This document shows, piece by piece, positions 42,664 through 52,370 of a DNA stretch of 64,000 nt (the stretch's first letter is position 1; each line of letters opens with the position of its first letter). The stretch is from Bergeyella zoohelcum ATCC 43767 (GTDB lineage Bacteria; Bacteroidota; Bacteroidia; Flavobacteriales; Weeksellaceae), in NCBI RefSeq assembly GCF_000301075.1, contig NZ_JH932293.1, positions 732,593 to 796,592 of the forward strand, given 5' to 3'. The translations under genes and the position numbers were made by a program. The notes below the pieces were generated by a model, which saw only the letters and a list, made by a program, of their open reading frames with translations, was not told where the DNA came from and ran no database searches.

Positions 42664-43647
42664 ATGTCAAATTTTGTAGATTATGTAAAAATCCATTGTA
42701 AATCTGGACACGGAGGTGCTGGGTCTGCCCACTTAAGAAGAGAAAAATACATCCCGAAAGGGGGTCCAGATGGTGGAGATGGAGGTAGAGGTGGGCATAT
42801 TATCATGAAAGGAAATGCCCATGAATGGACACTCCTTCCCCTTCGCTATACCCGACATGTGCGTGCAGAAAATGGGCAGCCTGGTGGAAAGAATCAGCTT
42901 ACAGGAAGATTCGGGGAAGATGTGTACATAGAAGTACCGATAGGGACTATTGCTAAAAATGAAGAAGGAGAAATCATCGGTGAGATATTAGAAGATGGAC
43001 AAGAAATCATCCTGATGCACGGTGGAAAAGGAGGATTGGGGAATGAGCATTTTAAATCCGCTACCAACCAAACACCTCGCTACGCCCAGCCTGGACTTCC
43101 TGGGGAAGAAGGCTACATTGTCTTTGAACTCAAAGTCCTTGCAGATGTAGGTCTAGTAGGCTTTCCGAATGCTGGAAAATCTACTCTTTTAGCCGCTGTC
43201 TCCGCAGCAAAACCTAAGATTGCAGACTATGCGTTTACTACACTTACCCCCAACTTAGGAATAGTGAACTATAGAAATTACAAATCTTTTGTAATGGCAG
43301 ATATTCCTGGAATCATAGAAGGTGCTGCAGAAGGAAAGGGATTAGGACACCGATTTTTAAGGCATATAGAAAGAAACTCTATCTTATTGTTTCTAATTCC
43401 TGCAGATTCTGAAAATCATTATCAAGAGTATAAAATTTTGGAAAATGAATTAAAGGAATACAACCCTGAACTTTTAGACAAAGATTTTATCGTTTCAATA
43501 TCCAAATCGGATTTACTTGATGACGAACTTAAAGCGGAAATCGCTGCAGAATTTCCTGAGCATAAGCCACCACTTTTTTTCTCTGGCGTTACTCAAGAAG
43601 GACTTCCCGAACTCAAAGACGCCATCTGGAAAAGACTCCACGGATAA
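42664..43647 (+). CDS. obgE: GTPase ObgE/CgtA
   Basis: The 327-residue essential GTPase for ribosome assembly has the glycine-rich Obg domain ([40 protein letters not shown]). The G domain carries G1 GFPNAGKST, switch TTLTPNLG, G3 [20 protein letters not shown] and a G4-like SKSD. There is no C-terminal OCT extension, so it is the short form typical of Bacteroidota. It has its own promoter and ends at a bidirectional terminator. Confidence 0.95.
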   Translation: MSNFVDYVKIHCKSGHGGAGSAHLRREKYIPKGGPDGGDGGRGGHIIMKGNAHEWTLLPLRYTRHVRAENGQPGGKNQLTGRFGEDVYIEVPIGTIAKNEEGEIIGEILEDGQEIILMHGGKGGLGNEHFKSATNQTPRYAQPGLPGEEGYIVFELKVLADVGLVGFPNAGKSTLLAAVSAAKPKIADYAFTTLTPNLGIVNYRNYKSFVMADIPGIIEGAAEGKGLGHRFLRHIERNSILLFLIPADSENHYQEYKILENELKEYNPELLDKDFIVSISKSDLLDDELKAEIAAEFPEHKPPLFFSGVTQEGLPELKDAIWKRLHG

Positions 43648-43666
43648 TATTTCCTTAAAAAATAAT

Positions 43667-43708
43667 TGAAAAATAAGCTGCTTCTTTTCAGAGGCAGCTT
43701 ATTTTTCA
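43667..43708. terminator. Bidirectional terminator
   Basis: aaaaataagctgc / gcagcttattttt stem between convergent obgE and the aminopeptidase gene. Confidence 0.85.
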
Positions 43709-43731
43709 ATTCATCTCTATTAAATAGGAGA

Positions 43732-46239
43732 CTATTGATAGGAAGTTATTGTTTTGTTCAGTTGTTCCACTTGGTACTGCAGAGATATACTATTAGGATT
43801 TTGTTTGAGTGTTTCCATTTTCTTTTGCACCCCTTCTTTCAGCATATTGAGAATCATCATTTTTGCTTGTGGATTACCGCCCAGTTGTCCTTTTACTTGC
43901 CCTAGAATTTTAGTAAGATGATCTATTGCTTTACTATTATCGGTAGTCATCATCCAGTGGAATCCTTTTTCTGCCAATGCACCTAATTTAGGATCTTGGA
44001 ATTTTATAAAAGGATAAAAAGCCACAGTAGAGGCAATTGCAGAAAGCTGTTTTTCTACTTTATTATTAATGATAACAGGTAAAAGGGAAGTAATGATGTT
44101 TTCGCTGGCATTTTCTAAGTCAATTGTACCGATGATTTTTTCTACTTTTTCAGGAGCTACCTGAACCAGACCTTCTAAACCGGCTGCTTTTGTAGCAAAT
44201 GATAATGGTGAAGAAACATTTTTCTCAAAGACAGAAGCGTATTTTGCATTCTTAGTTTTTGCTAATGCAGAAAGTGCGGCGGCTACTACCAGTGTTTTAT
44301 CATCGTTTAGCTTTTGCTCTACTTCAGATATTGCTCGCTTTGCTACGGCAGGTTGAGATAAATCTAAGGCATTGAGTGCCATTACTCTAATTCTGAAATT
44401 GCTATCCTTCAAGGCACGGACTAAAAGCTGAGTGGCTGTGTCATTTTCAGGCATTTTTTCCACTGCTTTGATGGCTCTATATCTGCTTAGAAAATCTTTA
44501 GAAGCCTGATACATAGCAGTGGCCTGTGCAGGGGTAAGTTGTTCTTTAATTTCTGAAAGCAATACCCCATCGGCATTGACATTAATCACTTCAGGATTTT
44601 TAGATGAAGGCAATACGAAGTCATTTTTCGCTTTGGCATCTACCCAAACTTTGTGTCTTTGGGCTTTCCCATTCTCTATAAAATCTATCACTAATGGAAA
44701 CTGAAAATATTGGTTTTGAGACTGATGAATAGATAATGTAACAGCTTTTTTTATAGGATCAAAAGAGCTGGTATAGCTAAGTGTAGGGTGTCCACTGCCA
44801 AAAAACCATTGATTAAAAAACCAGTTTAAATCTTTACCACTGACCTTTTCCATTGCCAGTCTTAGCTGATGTGCCTCTGCCGTACCATATTCATTGACTT
44901 TCAAAAATGAGGTAAGAGAAGCGAAGAATGCCTTATCTCCTAAATAATTCCTAAGCATGTGAAGAATAGCACCTCCTTTATTATAGCTCACCGCATCAAA
45001 CATATCTTCTCTAGAATGGTAATTAAACCTTACCAAATCTTTACTGATATTTTCAGGATTAAGGAAATATCCTTGGTTAGCACGCATCAATCCATAGTCT
45101 GCGAGGTCTTTTCCATATTTATATTCATTCCACAGGTATTCGGAATAGTTAGCAAATGATTCATTAATGGTAAGATTAGACCAACTTTCGGTAGTTACTA
45201 AATCTCCGAACCAATGGTGAAATAATTCATGAGCAATGACATCTTCCCAGCGGTTTTCGTCTTTTAGCTGATCTGGTTTTTGCTGTGCCATATCTGAGTG
45301 AAGTACAGCCGTGGTATTTTCCATAGCTCCCGACACATAATCTCTAGCAGTAATTTGAGCGTATTTTTGCCAAGGGTAAGGGTAGTTCAGTTTATTAGAG
45401 AAAAAATCCAGCATTTCAGGAGTCATCCCGAAAATTTGCTTGGCATACGGTTCATATTCTTTTTCTACATAGTAGTCCACCGCTATATTTTTCCATCGGT
45501 CTCTTACCACGGCATATTCTCCTACGCCTATAAAAAATAGGTAAGGAGCATGTTTTTTATCCATCACCCAGTAGTCTGTTCTTAGGTTGTTCCCTGTTTT
45601 ACTAGAATTTTTCAGTAAACCATTAGAAAGCGTGATGTATTTATCAGGAACGGTGATATAGATTTCCTGTGTAGTTTTTTGGTTGGGTTTATCAATGGTA
45701 GGAAACCATGCCGAGGAAGATTCTGTTTCTCCCTGAGTCCAAATTTGCGTAGGTTTATTAGGATCTTTACCTTGTGCATTAATAAAATAAAGTCCTTTGG
45801 CATCCGTAATTGCTGCACTTCCTATCTGTTTTACTTCTGAAGGACGGGCGGTATATTTAATATATACAGTGTATTGTTCATCTTTCTGATATTCTTTATC
45901 CAATTGAATAGTGAGTTTCTCTTGGGTATAATTAAATTTCAGCGGTGTTTTTTTATTCTTTTTTTCTAGTGCTACTTCATGAATAAGCATTCCTTTCGCG
46001 TCTAGTTCTAAAGTATTGGTTGCATAAAAATGAGGAGCAGCAGTGAGCCATTCTTCTCCGTGAACATGTTCTTTATCAAAATCAAATCCTACTTTTAGTT
46101 TGGTATGTACCAAAGCATTTTCTACTGCTGCGGTAGCTCTATATACTGTTTCTCTTCCAGAGGTTTCTGTCTGTGCCATGGTAACTTCAGGAGCGAAAAA
46201 TATCCCGAGCAACATAGCGGAAAGTATCAATTTTTTCAT
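43732..46239 (-). CDS. M1 family zinc metallopeptidase (aminopeptidase N-like)
   Basis: The 835-residue protein has a signal peptide (MKKLILSAMLLGIFFAPEVTMAQ), an N-terminal beta domain, and the M1 catalytic core. The substrate-amino-end motif GAMEN is at 304-308, and the zinc site HELFHH (His337, Glu338, His341) is followed by Glu360 in NESFANY. The C-terminal third (about 560-835) is helical with HEAT/ARM-like repeats, ending at YQ. It is exported to the periplasm or surface and trims N-terminal residues from peptides. It is monocistronic. Confidence 0.93.
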   Translation of the reverse strand: MKKLILSAMLLGIFFAPEVTMAQTETSGRETVYRATAAVENALVHTKLKVGFDFDKEHVHGEEWLTAAPHFYATNTLELDAKGMLIHEVALEKKNKKTPLKFNYTQEKLTIQLDKEYQKDEQYTVYIKYTARPSEVKQIGSAAITDAKGLYFINAQGKDPNKPTQIWTQGETESSSAWFPTIDKPNQKTTQEIYITVPDKYITLSNGLLKNSSKTGNNLRTDYWVMDKKHAPYLFFIGVGEYAVVRDRWKNIAVDYYVEKEYEPYAKQIFGMTPEMLDFFSNKLNYPYPWQKYAQITARDYVSGAMENTTAVLHSDMAQQKPDQLKDENRWEDVIAHELFHHWFGDLVTTESWSNLTINESFANYSEYLWNEYKYGKDLADYGLMRANQGYFLNPENISKDLVRFNYHSREDMFDAVSYNKGGAILHMLRNYLGDKAFFASLTSFLKVNEYGTAEAHQLRLAMEKVSGKDLNWFFNQWFFGSGHPTLSYTSSFDPIKKAVTLSIHQSQNQYFQFPLVIDFIENGKAQRHKVWVDAKAKNDFVLPSSKNPEVINVNADGVLLSEIKEQLTPAQATAMYQASKDFLSRYRAIKAVEKMPENDTATQLLVRALKDSNFRIRVMALNALDLSQPAVAKRAISEVEQKLNDDKTLVVAAALSALAKTKNAKYASVFEKNVSSPLSFATKAAGLEGLVQVAPEKVEKIIGTIDLENASENIITSLLPVIINNKVEKQLSAIASTVAFYPFIKFQDPKLGALAEKGFHWMMTTDNSKAIDHLTKILGQVKGQLGGNPQAKMMILNMLKEGVQKKMETLKQNPNSISLQYQVEQLNKTITSYQ

Positions 46240-46266
46240 TACTTATTTTTTATTATACATCGAAAG

Positions 46267-46274
46267 CAAAAGTA
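46267..46274 (-). promoter_or_regulatory. -7 promoter element of the M1 peptidase gene
   Basis: Reads TACTTTTG on the minus strand, 27 bp upstream of ATG 46239. Confidence 0.55.
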
Positions 46275-46446
46275 CAATTTTTACCTCTCAAAAAATAATT
46301 TTAGCGTATGAAAAAATAGGCAATCCATAGACAATAGGATTTTAACTGCTGGCTTTTAGTGAATAGCTTCTAACTTTTTAGTCTTTTAGCCTTCTAAGCT
46401 TTAATTTTTAAAATCATTGTACATGATACAACTTATAAAAAACTTT

Positions 46447-46476
46447 TTGTGTATTAGAAAACTTTATCTATCTTTG
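46447..46476 (+). promoter_or_regulatory. Promoter: TTG, 19 bp, TATCTTTG, before the AC repeat
   Basis: TTG 46447-46449 and TATCTTTG 46469-46476 predict a start near 46482. That is almost at the ATG 46484 of the repeat-crossing frame and 80 bp upstream of the microsatellite. Confidence 0.75.
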
Positions 46477-46560
46477 CCTCGTTATGTTACACGCAATCAA
46501 TACATATAAAATTACTGAAAAAAAGTGGGCCAAAAATTTGGTCAATTCAAATGATTGTGT

Positions 46561-46644
<84 letters not shown>

Positions 46645-47081
46645 ACCTTCGCTAAGTATATATAAATATGCGTGTGTACGCGGAATCTATAAAAAAAATC
46701 TAGAGCGAGCAAATATCGGATATTTTAATTTATATCCTCCTTCATTGAGAAGGGGGCAATTTTGTTTGTGTCTATGTCATCATCATAGTTATTTGTTACC
46801 CCATAGAGGAGAGACCTGCACCAGTACCTTCCCTATCCTTCACCAGAACTTTTTACAAAAATCAATACGATATCAGTGTCTCCCTTCTAATTTGTACAGT
46901 TCACTAATTGTTTTTTGGGAGGATAGGGATTTAATAAGGAATTATCTAGAAAAAGGAAAGAAATTAAAGAATCTAAAAAATCGAAATCATCGAAATCATC
47001 GAAACGAACGGAATCCTTTAATTTTTTCAATCTTTTAATCATTTAATAAAAAAATAAATCAACATTTTAAATTTAAAAACG

Positions 47082-49073
47082 ATGAACAAAACAACAATCA
47101 AGATCAGTGTGTTAGCGTTCTTAGGTTTTATGACCTATGGCTACGCACAGCAACAGCAGCAAGACCCTTACAGGGGTAAAGTAGGGATAAACACCATAGA
47201 GCCGAGTGCTACGATGGACATTCGCCCAAGTACAGCCAATGCTCAGAAAGAAGCCACCACTAACGAAGGGATTATTGCCCCGAAGCTAAGCAAGACGAGA
47301 ATTGCTAATATTGAAACTCCTGTAGAAGGTACTTTGGTATATGCTACGGATGAAACTACTTCTCCTATTTCTGCTTATACAGGTAATGACCCTAAAGTAG
47401 CGAAGATTACGGAAAAAGGGTATTATTTCTATAATGGTACCGAGTGGATGAAAACCTCTTCCAATCTTTCAACATCAGATTTATTATGGGCAAAATGTCC
47501 AGGAATAAAAAATACTGCGAATGAAGCGGTTTGTTTGAAAAATGATTTTGGAAATATTGAATTAAAAGGAAATGGGGAAAAATCAGGTATTATCGTAAGA
47601 GTTTTTTCAGATATACCACAATATTCGGGAGGTTTTTCAACAATAAGATCTAGAGGTACTACACGAAGCCCTCAGGTTATAAGAAAGGGAGATAATTTAC
47701 TTACCTTTGGTGGTGGTGGTTATGATGGTACTACTAATGGTAATTTTTTTAATACCTCAGCGATGTTTGGTTATGCTACTAAAGATTGGTCAGCAAATGA
47801 GCATTCTTCCAATCTTGAATTTCATACAACATTAGGTAAAATTAGGAAGAAACGGATGGAGATTTATGATGATGGTAAGGTGGGAATAGGAACTCTCAAT
47901 GCACCTACTTCGCAGTTAGAAGTAATCCGAACAGATATAGTAACCAATGGATACAATAGACTGGCATCCTTTCTATCTCCTAATATGCCCCTCTCATCTA
48001 GCTCTCATATCATCATCGGCAAGGAACATTCTAAATATAATTCGGGAAGTATTGATTTTGTATTCAAAGCGAAAGATAGTAGCACAAATGGTATAGGATT
48101 CAATCTTTATGCCTCTGGTTTAAATTCAAATCCTGAAGGTCCTTATATTCTTTTTGCAAGAGGAGATGGAAATGTTGGAATTGGAACATCTTCTCCTGTT
48201 GAAAAACTTGATGTTAGAGGAAATGCAAAGTTTTCTATGAAAAATAATAATACTAGAATTGTTATCGAAACAGAAATAGAGAAATATGGACACTTAAGAT
48301 TTTTAAGAAGAATTAATGGATCTAACACTGTATTGCGTTGGGATTCAGGAATGGATGATACAACTGAAACAGGAAGTAACCAAGGTTCAAATTATTATTT
48401 TAGAGCATTTGATGATAGCGGTCAACTTATAGGAAATAGAATGATTATCAAAAGGAATAATGGTAATGTGGGAATTGGAGTAAATAACCCAACTGAAAAG
48501 CTCGATGTAGCGGGTAATATTAAGTCGTCTTCTTTAGCAAGTAATGCAGGTAATCGTCATGTGTATGCAGATGCCAATGGAGTGTTAAAAATAGGTACTA
48601 ATGATGTTACTACATTAGCCAGCTTATGGACGGAAGATGTTACTAATAATTCCATTAAACTTGCTGTAAATTCGGATGGTTCTACTCGTTCAAATACGGT
48701 TAGTATTTTAGATGATGGTAAAGTACATGCGTCTTCATTTATGGGTACCAATGGAGCTACCATCTTCCCAGATTATGTATTCCAAAAGTACTATACAGGG
48801 ACTTCGTCTATCAAGGCAGATTACAATTTCAAATCATTGAGCCAAGTAGAAGATTTTGTAAAAACCAATGGACATTTACCAGGATATAAATCTGCGGAGA
48901 CTATTAAAGCACAAGGTTATGTAGATTTAATGGAAACGCAGCTGACCAATGTGGAGAAAATAGAAGAGCTTTACTTGCATAGTATAGAGCAAGATAAAGC
49001 ATTAAAAGCTAAAGATGCAGAGATTGCAGATTTAAAGCAGAGGCTTGAGAGATTAGAAAAATTAATTCAATAA
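47082..49073 (+). CDS. Large surface/tail-fibre-like protein with VGIGT repeats and coiled-coil chaperone-like end
   Basis: The 663-residue protein has a signal peptide (MNKTTIKISVLAFLGFMTYGYAQ). A beta-rich N-part (GKVGINTIEPSATMDIRP) and repeated trimer-forming signatures (KVGIGTLNAPTSQLEV, NVGIGTSSPVEKLDVRG, NVGIGVNNPTEKLDVAG) follow. The C-terminal segment (FPDYVFQKYY, LPGYKSAETIKAQGYVD) and a leucine-rich coiled coil (KAKDAEIADLKQRLERLEKLI) resemble the intramolecular-chaperone C-terminus of peptidase S74-type fibres. No T9SS sorting domain is present, so the export route beyond the signal peptide is unclear. It lies downstream of the AC repeat and its promoter, with a leader of about 600 nt, and ends at a strong terminator. 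Confidence 0.82.
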   Translation: MNKTTIKISVLAFLGFMTYGYAQQQQQDPYRGKVGINTIEPSATMDIRPSTANAQKEATTNEGIIAPKLSKTRIANIETPVEGTLVYATDETTSPISAYTGNDPKVAKITEKGYYFYNGTEWMKTSSNLSTSDLLWAKCPGIKNTANEAVCLKNDFGNIELKGNGEKSGIIVRVFSDIPQYSGGFSTIRSRGTTRSPQVIRKGDNLLTFGGGGYDGTTNGNFFNTSAMFGYATKDWSANEHSSNLEFHTTLGKIRKKRMEIYDDGKVGIGTLNAPTSQLEVIRTDIVTNGYNRLASFLSPNMPLSSSSHIIIGKEHSKYNSGSIDFVFKAKDSSTNGIGFNLYASGLNSNPEGPYILFARGDGNVGIGTSSPVEKLDVRGNAKFSMKNNNTRIVIETEIEKYGHLRFLRRINGSNTVLRWDSGMDDTTETGSNQGSNYYFRAFDDSGQLIGNRMIIKRNNGNVGIGVNNPTEKLDVAGNIKSSSLASNAGNRHVYADANGVLKIGTNDVTTLASLWTEDVTNNSIKLAVNSDGSTRSNTVSILDDGKVHASSFMGTNGATIFPDYVFQKYYTGTSSIKADYNFKSLSQVEDFVKTNGHLPGYKSAETIKAQGYVDLMETQLTNVEKIEELYLHSIEQDKALKAKDAEIADLKQRLERLEKLIQ

Positions 49074-49082
49074 ATTTTATTT

Positions 49083-49122
49083 TGCCCTATCGGAGTTGCA
49101 GTTCTGATAGGGCTTTTTTTTA
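49083..49122 (+). terminator. Strong terminator
   Basis: gccctatcggag / ttctgatagggc stem with a T8 run. The following 170 bp are AT-rich relic sequence, including gctattggcagatggctatt at 49132-49151. Confidence 0.85.
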
Positions 49123-49277
49123 TCAGTTTATGGCTATTGGCAGATGGCTATTGGCTATTAGCGAATAGCAGTTAGCTTCTAATCTCTAACATCTCATCTC
49201 CAACTTCTAAAATTTGTACTTTGTACCTCGTACAATTTCTCAAAAACACGGTTATATATTGTAATCAAATATTTTCG

Positions 49278-49285
49278 TACTTTTG
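49278..49285 (+). promoter_or_regulatory. -7 promoter element (TACTTTTG) abutting the lolD start
   Basis: TAnnTTTG match ending 5 bp before ATG 49291. The predicted transcript start falls at or within 2 nt of the start codon, so the mRNA would be leaderless or nearly so. Confidence 0.6.
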
Positions 49286-49290
49286 GGATT

Positions 49291-49959
49291 ATGATTAAAG
49301 CGAAAAATATTAGAAAATTCTATGGAGATTTAGAGGTACTCAAGGGGGTGGATATTACGGTGAAAGAAGGAGAAGTGGTCTCTATTGTAGGAGAATCAGG
49401 GGCTGGGAAATCTACGCTATTGCAAATCATAGGTACACTGGATCTACCTACGCATCCTGAAAAATATGGGACAGAAATACTTTTGGATGGGCAGTCTTAT
49501 ATTGCTATGAAAGATAGGGAGTTATCTAAATTTAGAAACAAACATATTGGTTTTGTATTTCAGTTTCATCAGTTGCTTCCAGAGTTTACGGCTTTGGAAA
49601 ATGTGCTTTTACCTGCAAGAATAGCGGGTGCCTATAATGATGATACACTGGAGAAAGCGTATTCTTTATTTGAAGATTTAAGAATTATAGAAAGGCTTCA
49701 CCATAAACCCAATGCCCTTTCGGGGGGAGAGGCACAGCGTGTGGCGGTGGTGAGGGCACTGATAAATTCTCCTAAAATCATCCTTGCAGATGAACCTACA
49801 GGGAATTTAGATTCTAAAAACGCAGATGACCTTCATCAGCTTTTCTTTGATCTCAGAGATAAGTACAATCAGACTTTCGTTATTGTTACTCACAATAAAG
49901 AATTGGCAGAAATTACGGATAGGAAATTAGTGATGAAAGATGGATTGATTATTTCGTAG
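49291..49959 (+). CDS. lolD: ABC transporter ATP-binding protein, LolD/MacB type
   Basis: The 222-residue ATPase has Walker [10 protein letters not shown] (34-42), Q-loop [20 protein letters not shown] (a LolD-typical segment), signature LSGGEAQR (143-150) and Walker [14 protein letters not shown] (163-175). The closest group is the lipoprotein-releasing LolD, which powers release of lipoproteins from the inner membrane with LolC/E. The permease partner is not adjacent here. It is followed by an L,D-transpeptidase-like gene 7 bp after its stop. Confidence 0.88.
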   Translation: MIKAKNIRKFYGDLEVLKGVDITVKEGEVVSIVGESGAGKSTLLQIIGTLDLPTHPEKYGTEILLDGQSYIAMKDRELSKFRNKHIGFVFQFHQLLPEFTALENVLLPARIAGAYNDDTLEKAYSLFEDLRIIERLHHKPNALSGGEAQRVAVVRALINSPKIILADEPTGNLDSKNADDLHQLFFDLRDKYNQTFVIVTHNKELAEITDRKLVMKDGLIIS

Positions 49960-49966
49960 TGAATAG

Positions 49967-50524
49967 ATGGGAAAACACTTTTCTATATTGTTTTTATTTT
50001 GTTGGTTTGCTTTTTCATTTGGGCAGATAGGGAAGGATAGGCTATTGGAAATAGAAAAATTCATTCAAAAAGAAAAGTACAATTCAGACCTTGCGATATT
50101 CATTGATTTTAGAATTCCTTCTAATAAAAACCGTTTTTTCTTATACAGTTTTAAACGGCAGAGAATATTAGAAAAAGGATTGGTGGCACATGGGGCAGGT
50201 TCTGAGAAAGCTCATTCTTCTACGCTGATATTTAGTAATACAGAAAATTCTTACCAATCTTCTTTGGGGAAATATGAAATTGGTAAAAGTTATTCAGGGG
50301 CGTTTGGGAAATCTTATCGGCTGAAAGGGCTGGATGCTACCAATAATAAAGCGATGAAAAGAGCCATCGTACTTCATCCTTATGGCTGTGTTCCCGATGA
50401 GGAAACCTCAAAACCTATTTGCCTCAGTTTAGGATGTCCTATGGTATCTCAAAATTTTTTTAATACCGTTGCTCGGTACATTGATGCGTCTAATAAAATC
50501 ATCATCATGTACGCGTATTATTAA
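49967..50524 (+). CDS. Murein L,D-transpeptidase catalytic-domain family protein
   Basis: The 185-residue exported protein has a signal peptide (MGKHFSILFLFCWFAFSFGQ) and an L,D-transpeptidase_cat-like domain. GLVAHGAGSEKAHS, YSGAFGKSYRLKGLDATNN, an active-site His in IVLHPYGC and the Cys region SLGCPMVSQNF form the S-x-GC-type active site. Such enzymes form or trim peptidoglycan cross-links or attach lipoproteins. It starts 7 bp after the lolD stop, so it is in the same operon, linking lipoprotein sorting with wall work. Enzymatic activity is inferred. Confidence 0.85.
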   Translation: MGKHFSILFLFCWFAFSFGQIGKDRLLEIEKFIQKEKYNSDLAIFIDFRIPSNKNRFFLYSFKRQRILEKGLVAHGAGSEKAHSSTLIFSNTENSYQSSLGKYEIGKSYSGAFGKSYRLKGLDATNNKAMKRAIVLHPYGCVPDEETSKPICLSLGCPMVSQNFFNTVARYIDASNKIIIMYAYY

Positions 50525-50539
50525 TTCAAAATCACTATT

Positions 50540-51217
50540 ATGTCTATAAAATCTCTTGCCCAAGACGATAGACCGAGAGAAAAATTCATCCTGAAAGGCA
50601 AAGAATCCCTTTCGGACTCAGAATTATTGGCCATTATCATGGGCAGTGGAAACCGTGAGGAAAGTGCAGTGGAATTGGCAAGAAAAATACTCACTTCGGT
50701 AGAAAATAGTTGGCATAGGCTTGCTCAGCTCACGCTACCGGAACTCATGAAATTTAAAGGCGTAGGTGAGGCAAAGGCCATCTCCATGGCTACGGCGTTA
50801 GAGATAGGCAGGAGAAAATCTATGCAGGAACTTCCTGAATATCCTCAGATTAAAAGTAGTAGAGATGCTTTTCTCATTTTACATCCCCGCCTTGCCGACC
50901 TTAAAAAAGAAGAATTTTGGGTGCTTTTTCTCAATAACGCAGGTAGAGTAATTCATCAGGCAAGGTGCTCAGAAGGTGGATATACGGGAGCTTTAGTAGA
51001 TATAAGAGTCATTTGTAGAATGGCATTAGAATATTACGCTACGGGAATCATTATCGCTCATAATCATCCTTCGGGGATACTGGTTCCGAGTTCAGAAGAT
51101 CAAGATATTACCCGAAAAATAAATGAGGCTACTAAAACATTAGACATTCAGCTATTAGACCATATCATTATTACCGCATCAGATTATTATAGTTTTTCAG
51201 ACCATCGTTTATTATGA
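50540..51217 (+). CDS. radC: RadC family protein (JAMM domain)
   Basis: The 225-residue protein has an N-terminal helix-hairpin-helix (about 65-85, LPELMKFKGVGEAKAISMATA) and a C-terminal JAMM/MPN+ fold. The metal motif is HNHPSGxxxPSxxD (His174, His176, Asp187) in IIAHNHPSGILVPSSEDQD. RadC was linked to DNA repair, but that role is disputed; the MPN+ motif suggests a metal hydrolase. It overlaps the next gene by 4 bp (ATGA) and is 15 bp from the L,D-transpeptidase gene. Confidence 0.92.
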   Translation: MSIKSLAQDDRPREKFILKGKESLSDSELLAIIMGSGNREESAVELARKILTSVENSWHRLAQLTLPELMKFKGVGEAKAISMATALEIGRRKSMQELPEYPQIKSSRDAFLILHPRLADLKKEEFWVLFLNNAGRVIHQARCSEGGYTGALVDIRVICRMALEYYATGIIIAHNHPSGILVPSSEDQDITRKINEATKTLDIQLLDHIIITASDYYSFSDHRLL

Positions 51218-52131
51218 AAATACATAAAATTCCTCATCATAAAATTGATTTTAATTTGTATGACAGATGCCTAGAAAATTCAGCACAGTATAGATATTCT
51301 GCTACTTCTACTTTTCTAAATGCGGTAGCAGGCAATCAGTGGGATATTATGGTATTAGGGAATTATGATGCGGTGATGCCTATCCCTTTTGTAAAAAAAA
51401 TGGGAGTAAAGTTTGTACTCTTACCCAAACTCTGCCAGCAGTTGGGCGTTTTTTCTGCTCATGATTCTCAAGCTATGAATATGGAGTTTCATCGGTATCT
51501 GATGAAAAATTATTTCGTGGCGTATTATGCCTATAATCAGCACAATTCATTGCCTGATGATTTTAAATGCAGGCAAAACTTTATTCTTCAAAATCAGCCT
51601 TACGAAGAGGCATTCAGAAAATATTCTCCCAAAAGAAAAAGGAAACTCCGATTAGAAGAAGAGGTGGTGGAAAATGCTGTGTGGAGAGCTATTCCCTTTG
51701 AGGAAGGTAAAGATTTTATGCTTACCAATATGGTGGGGCATCGGCAAGAAAAAGATGCAATGGCGTATATAGATACGCTACATGCTTTATCGGAAACTGG
51801 AAGGATGTATTTCTATGCTTTTTACTATCATGGTGAAATCATTAATGCCTTAGCCTTGTACCAAGATACGAACGCCGTTGCATTACTGGGTACTTATAAT
51901 GTAAAAGACAAAATAAAGCTCAATGGCTCTTCTAAACTGGTGGACTTTGCAATTTCAGAATGGATTTCTCAGAAAGACTTTGATTTTGAGGGAAGTGATG
52001 TACCTTCGGTAGAAGAGTTTTTTAGAGGCTTCAGACCTGCATTGTTTCATTATCCTACGGTGTTTTTTCATAAAAAAGAATTATTGAAACAATGGCATTG
52101 GCGTAAAATAGGCGGCTTATTCGGCTTTTGA
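51214..52131 (+). CDS. Acyl/aminoacyltransferase-like protein (GNAT/FemAB fold)
   Basis: The 305-residue protein begins with two copies of a GNAT-like arrangement. The N-terminal part includes GNYDAVMPIPFVKKMGVK and VLLPKLCQQLGVF, and the C-terminal part FYYHGEIINALALYQDT and LNGSSKLVDFAISEWISQ, ending DVPSVEEFFRGFRPALFHY. This is the layout of flavobacterial FemAB/GNAT acetyltransferase-like proteins. It overlaps radC by 4 bp, so the two are translationally coupled. The substrate is unknown; a role in cell-wall or protein modification is only an inference from neighbours. Confidence 0.7.
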   Translation: MKIHKIPHHKIDFNLYDRCLENSAQYRYSATSTFLNAVAGNQWDIMVLGNYDAVMPIPFVKKMGVKFVLLPKLCQQLGVFSAHDSQAMNMEFHRYLMKNYFVAYYAYNQHNSLPDDFKCRQNFILQNQPYEEAFRKYSPKRKRKLRLEEEVVENAVWRAIPFEEGKDFMLTNMVGHRQEKDAMAYIDTLHALSETGRMYFYAFYYHGEIINALALYQDTNAVALLGTYNVKDKIKLNGSSKLVDFAISEWISQKDFDFEGSDVPSVEEFFRGFRPALFHYPTVFFHKKELLKQWHWRKIGGLFGF

Positions 52132-52370
52132 TCTTCTATAATTTATTTTTCAAGAGGAGGAGCGGTTTTGCTATTACGCATTAATTGTTTTTATTTTTTT
52201 CATTTTTTTTCATTATTTATATAAAGACTAAATAGTAATTATGTGGATTTGGTAAAAATATAATCATTTTAACAAAAAATTAACATTGATTGTTTTAACA
52301 TTTCTTGATTTCTTGCGTCTAAGGAAGATGAAACACGATGATGGTTTCATTGGAAGAAATTATTAAAACT

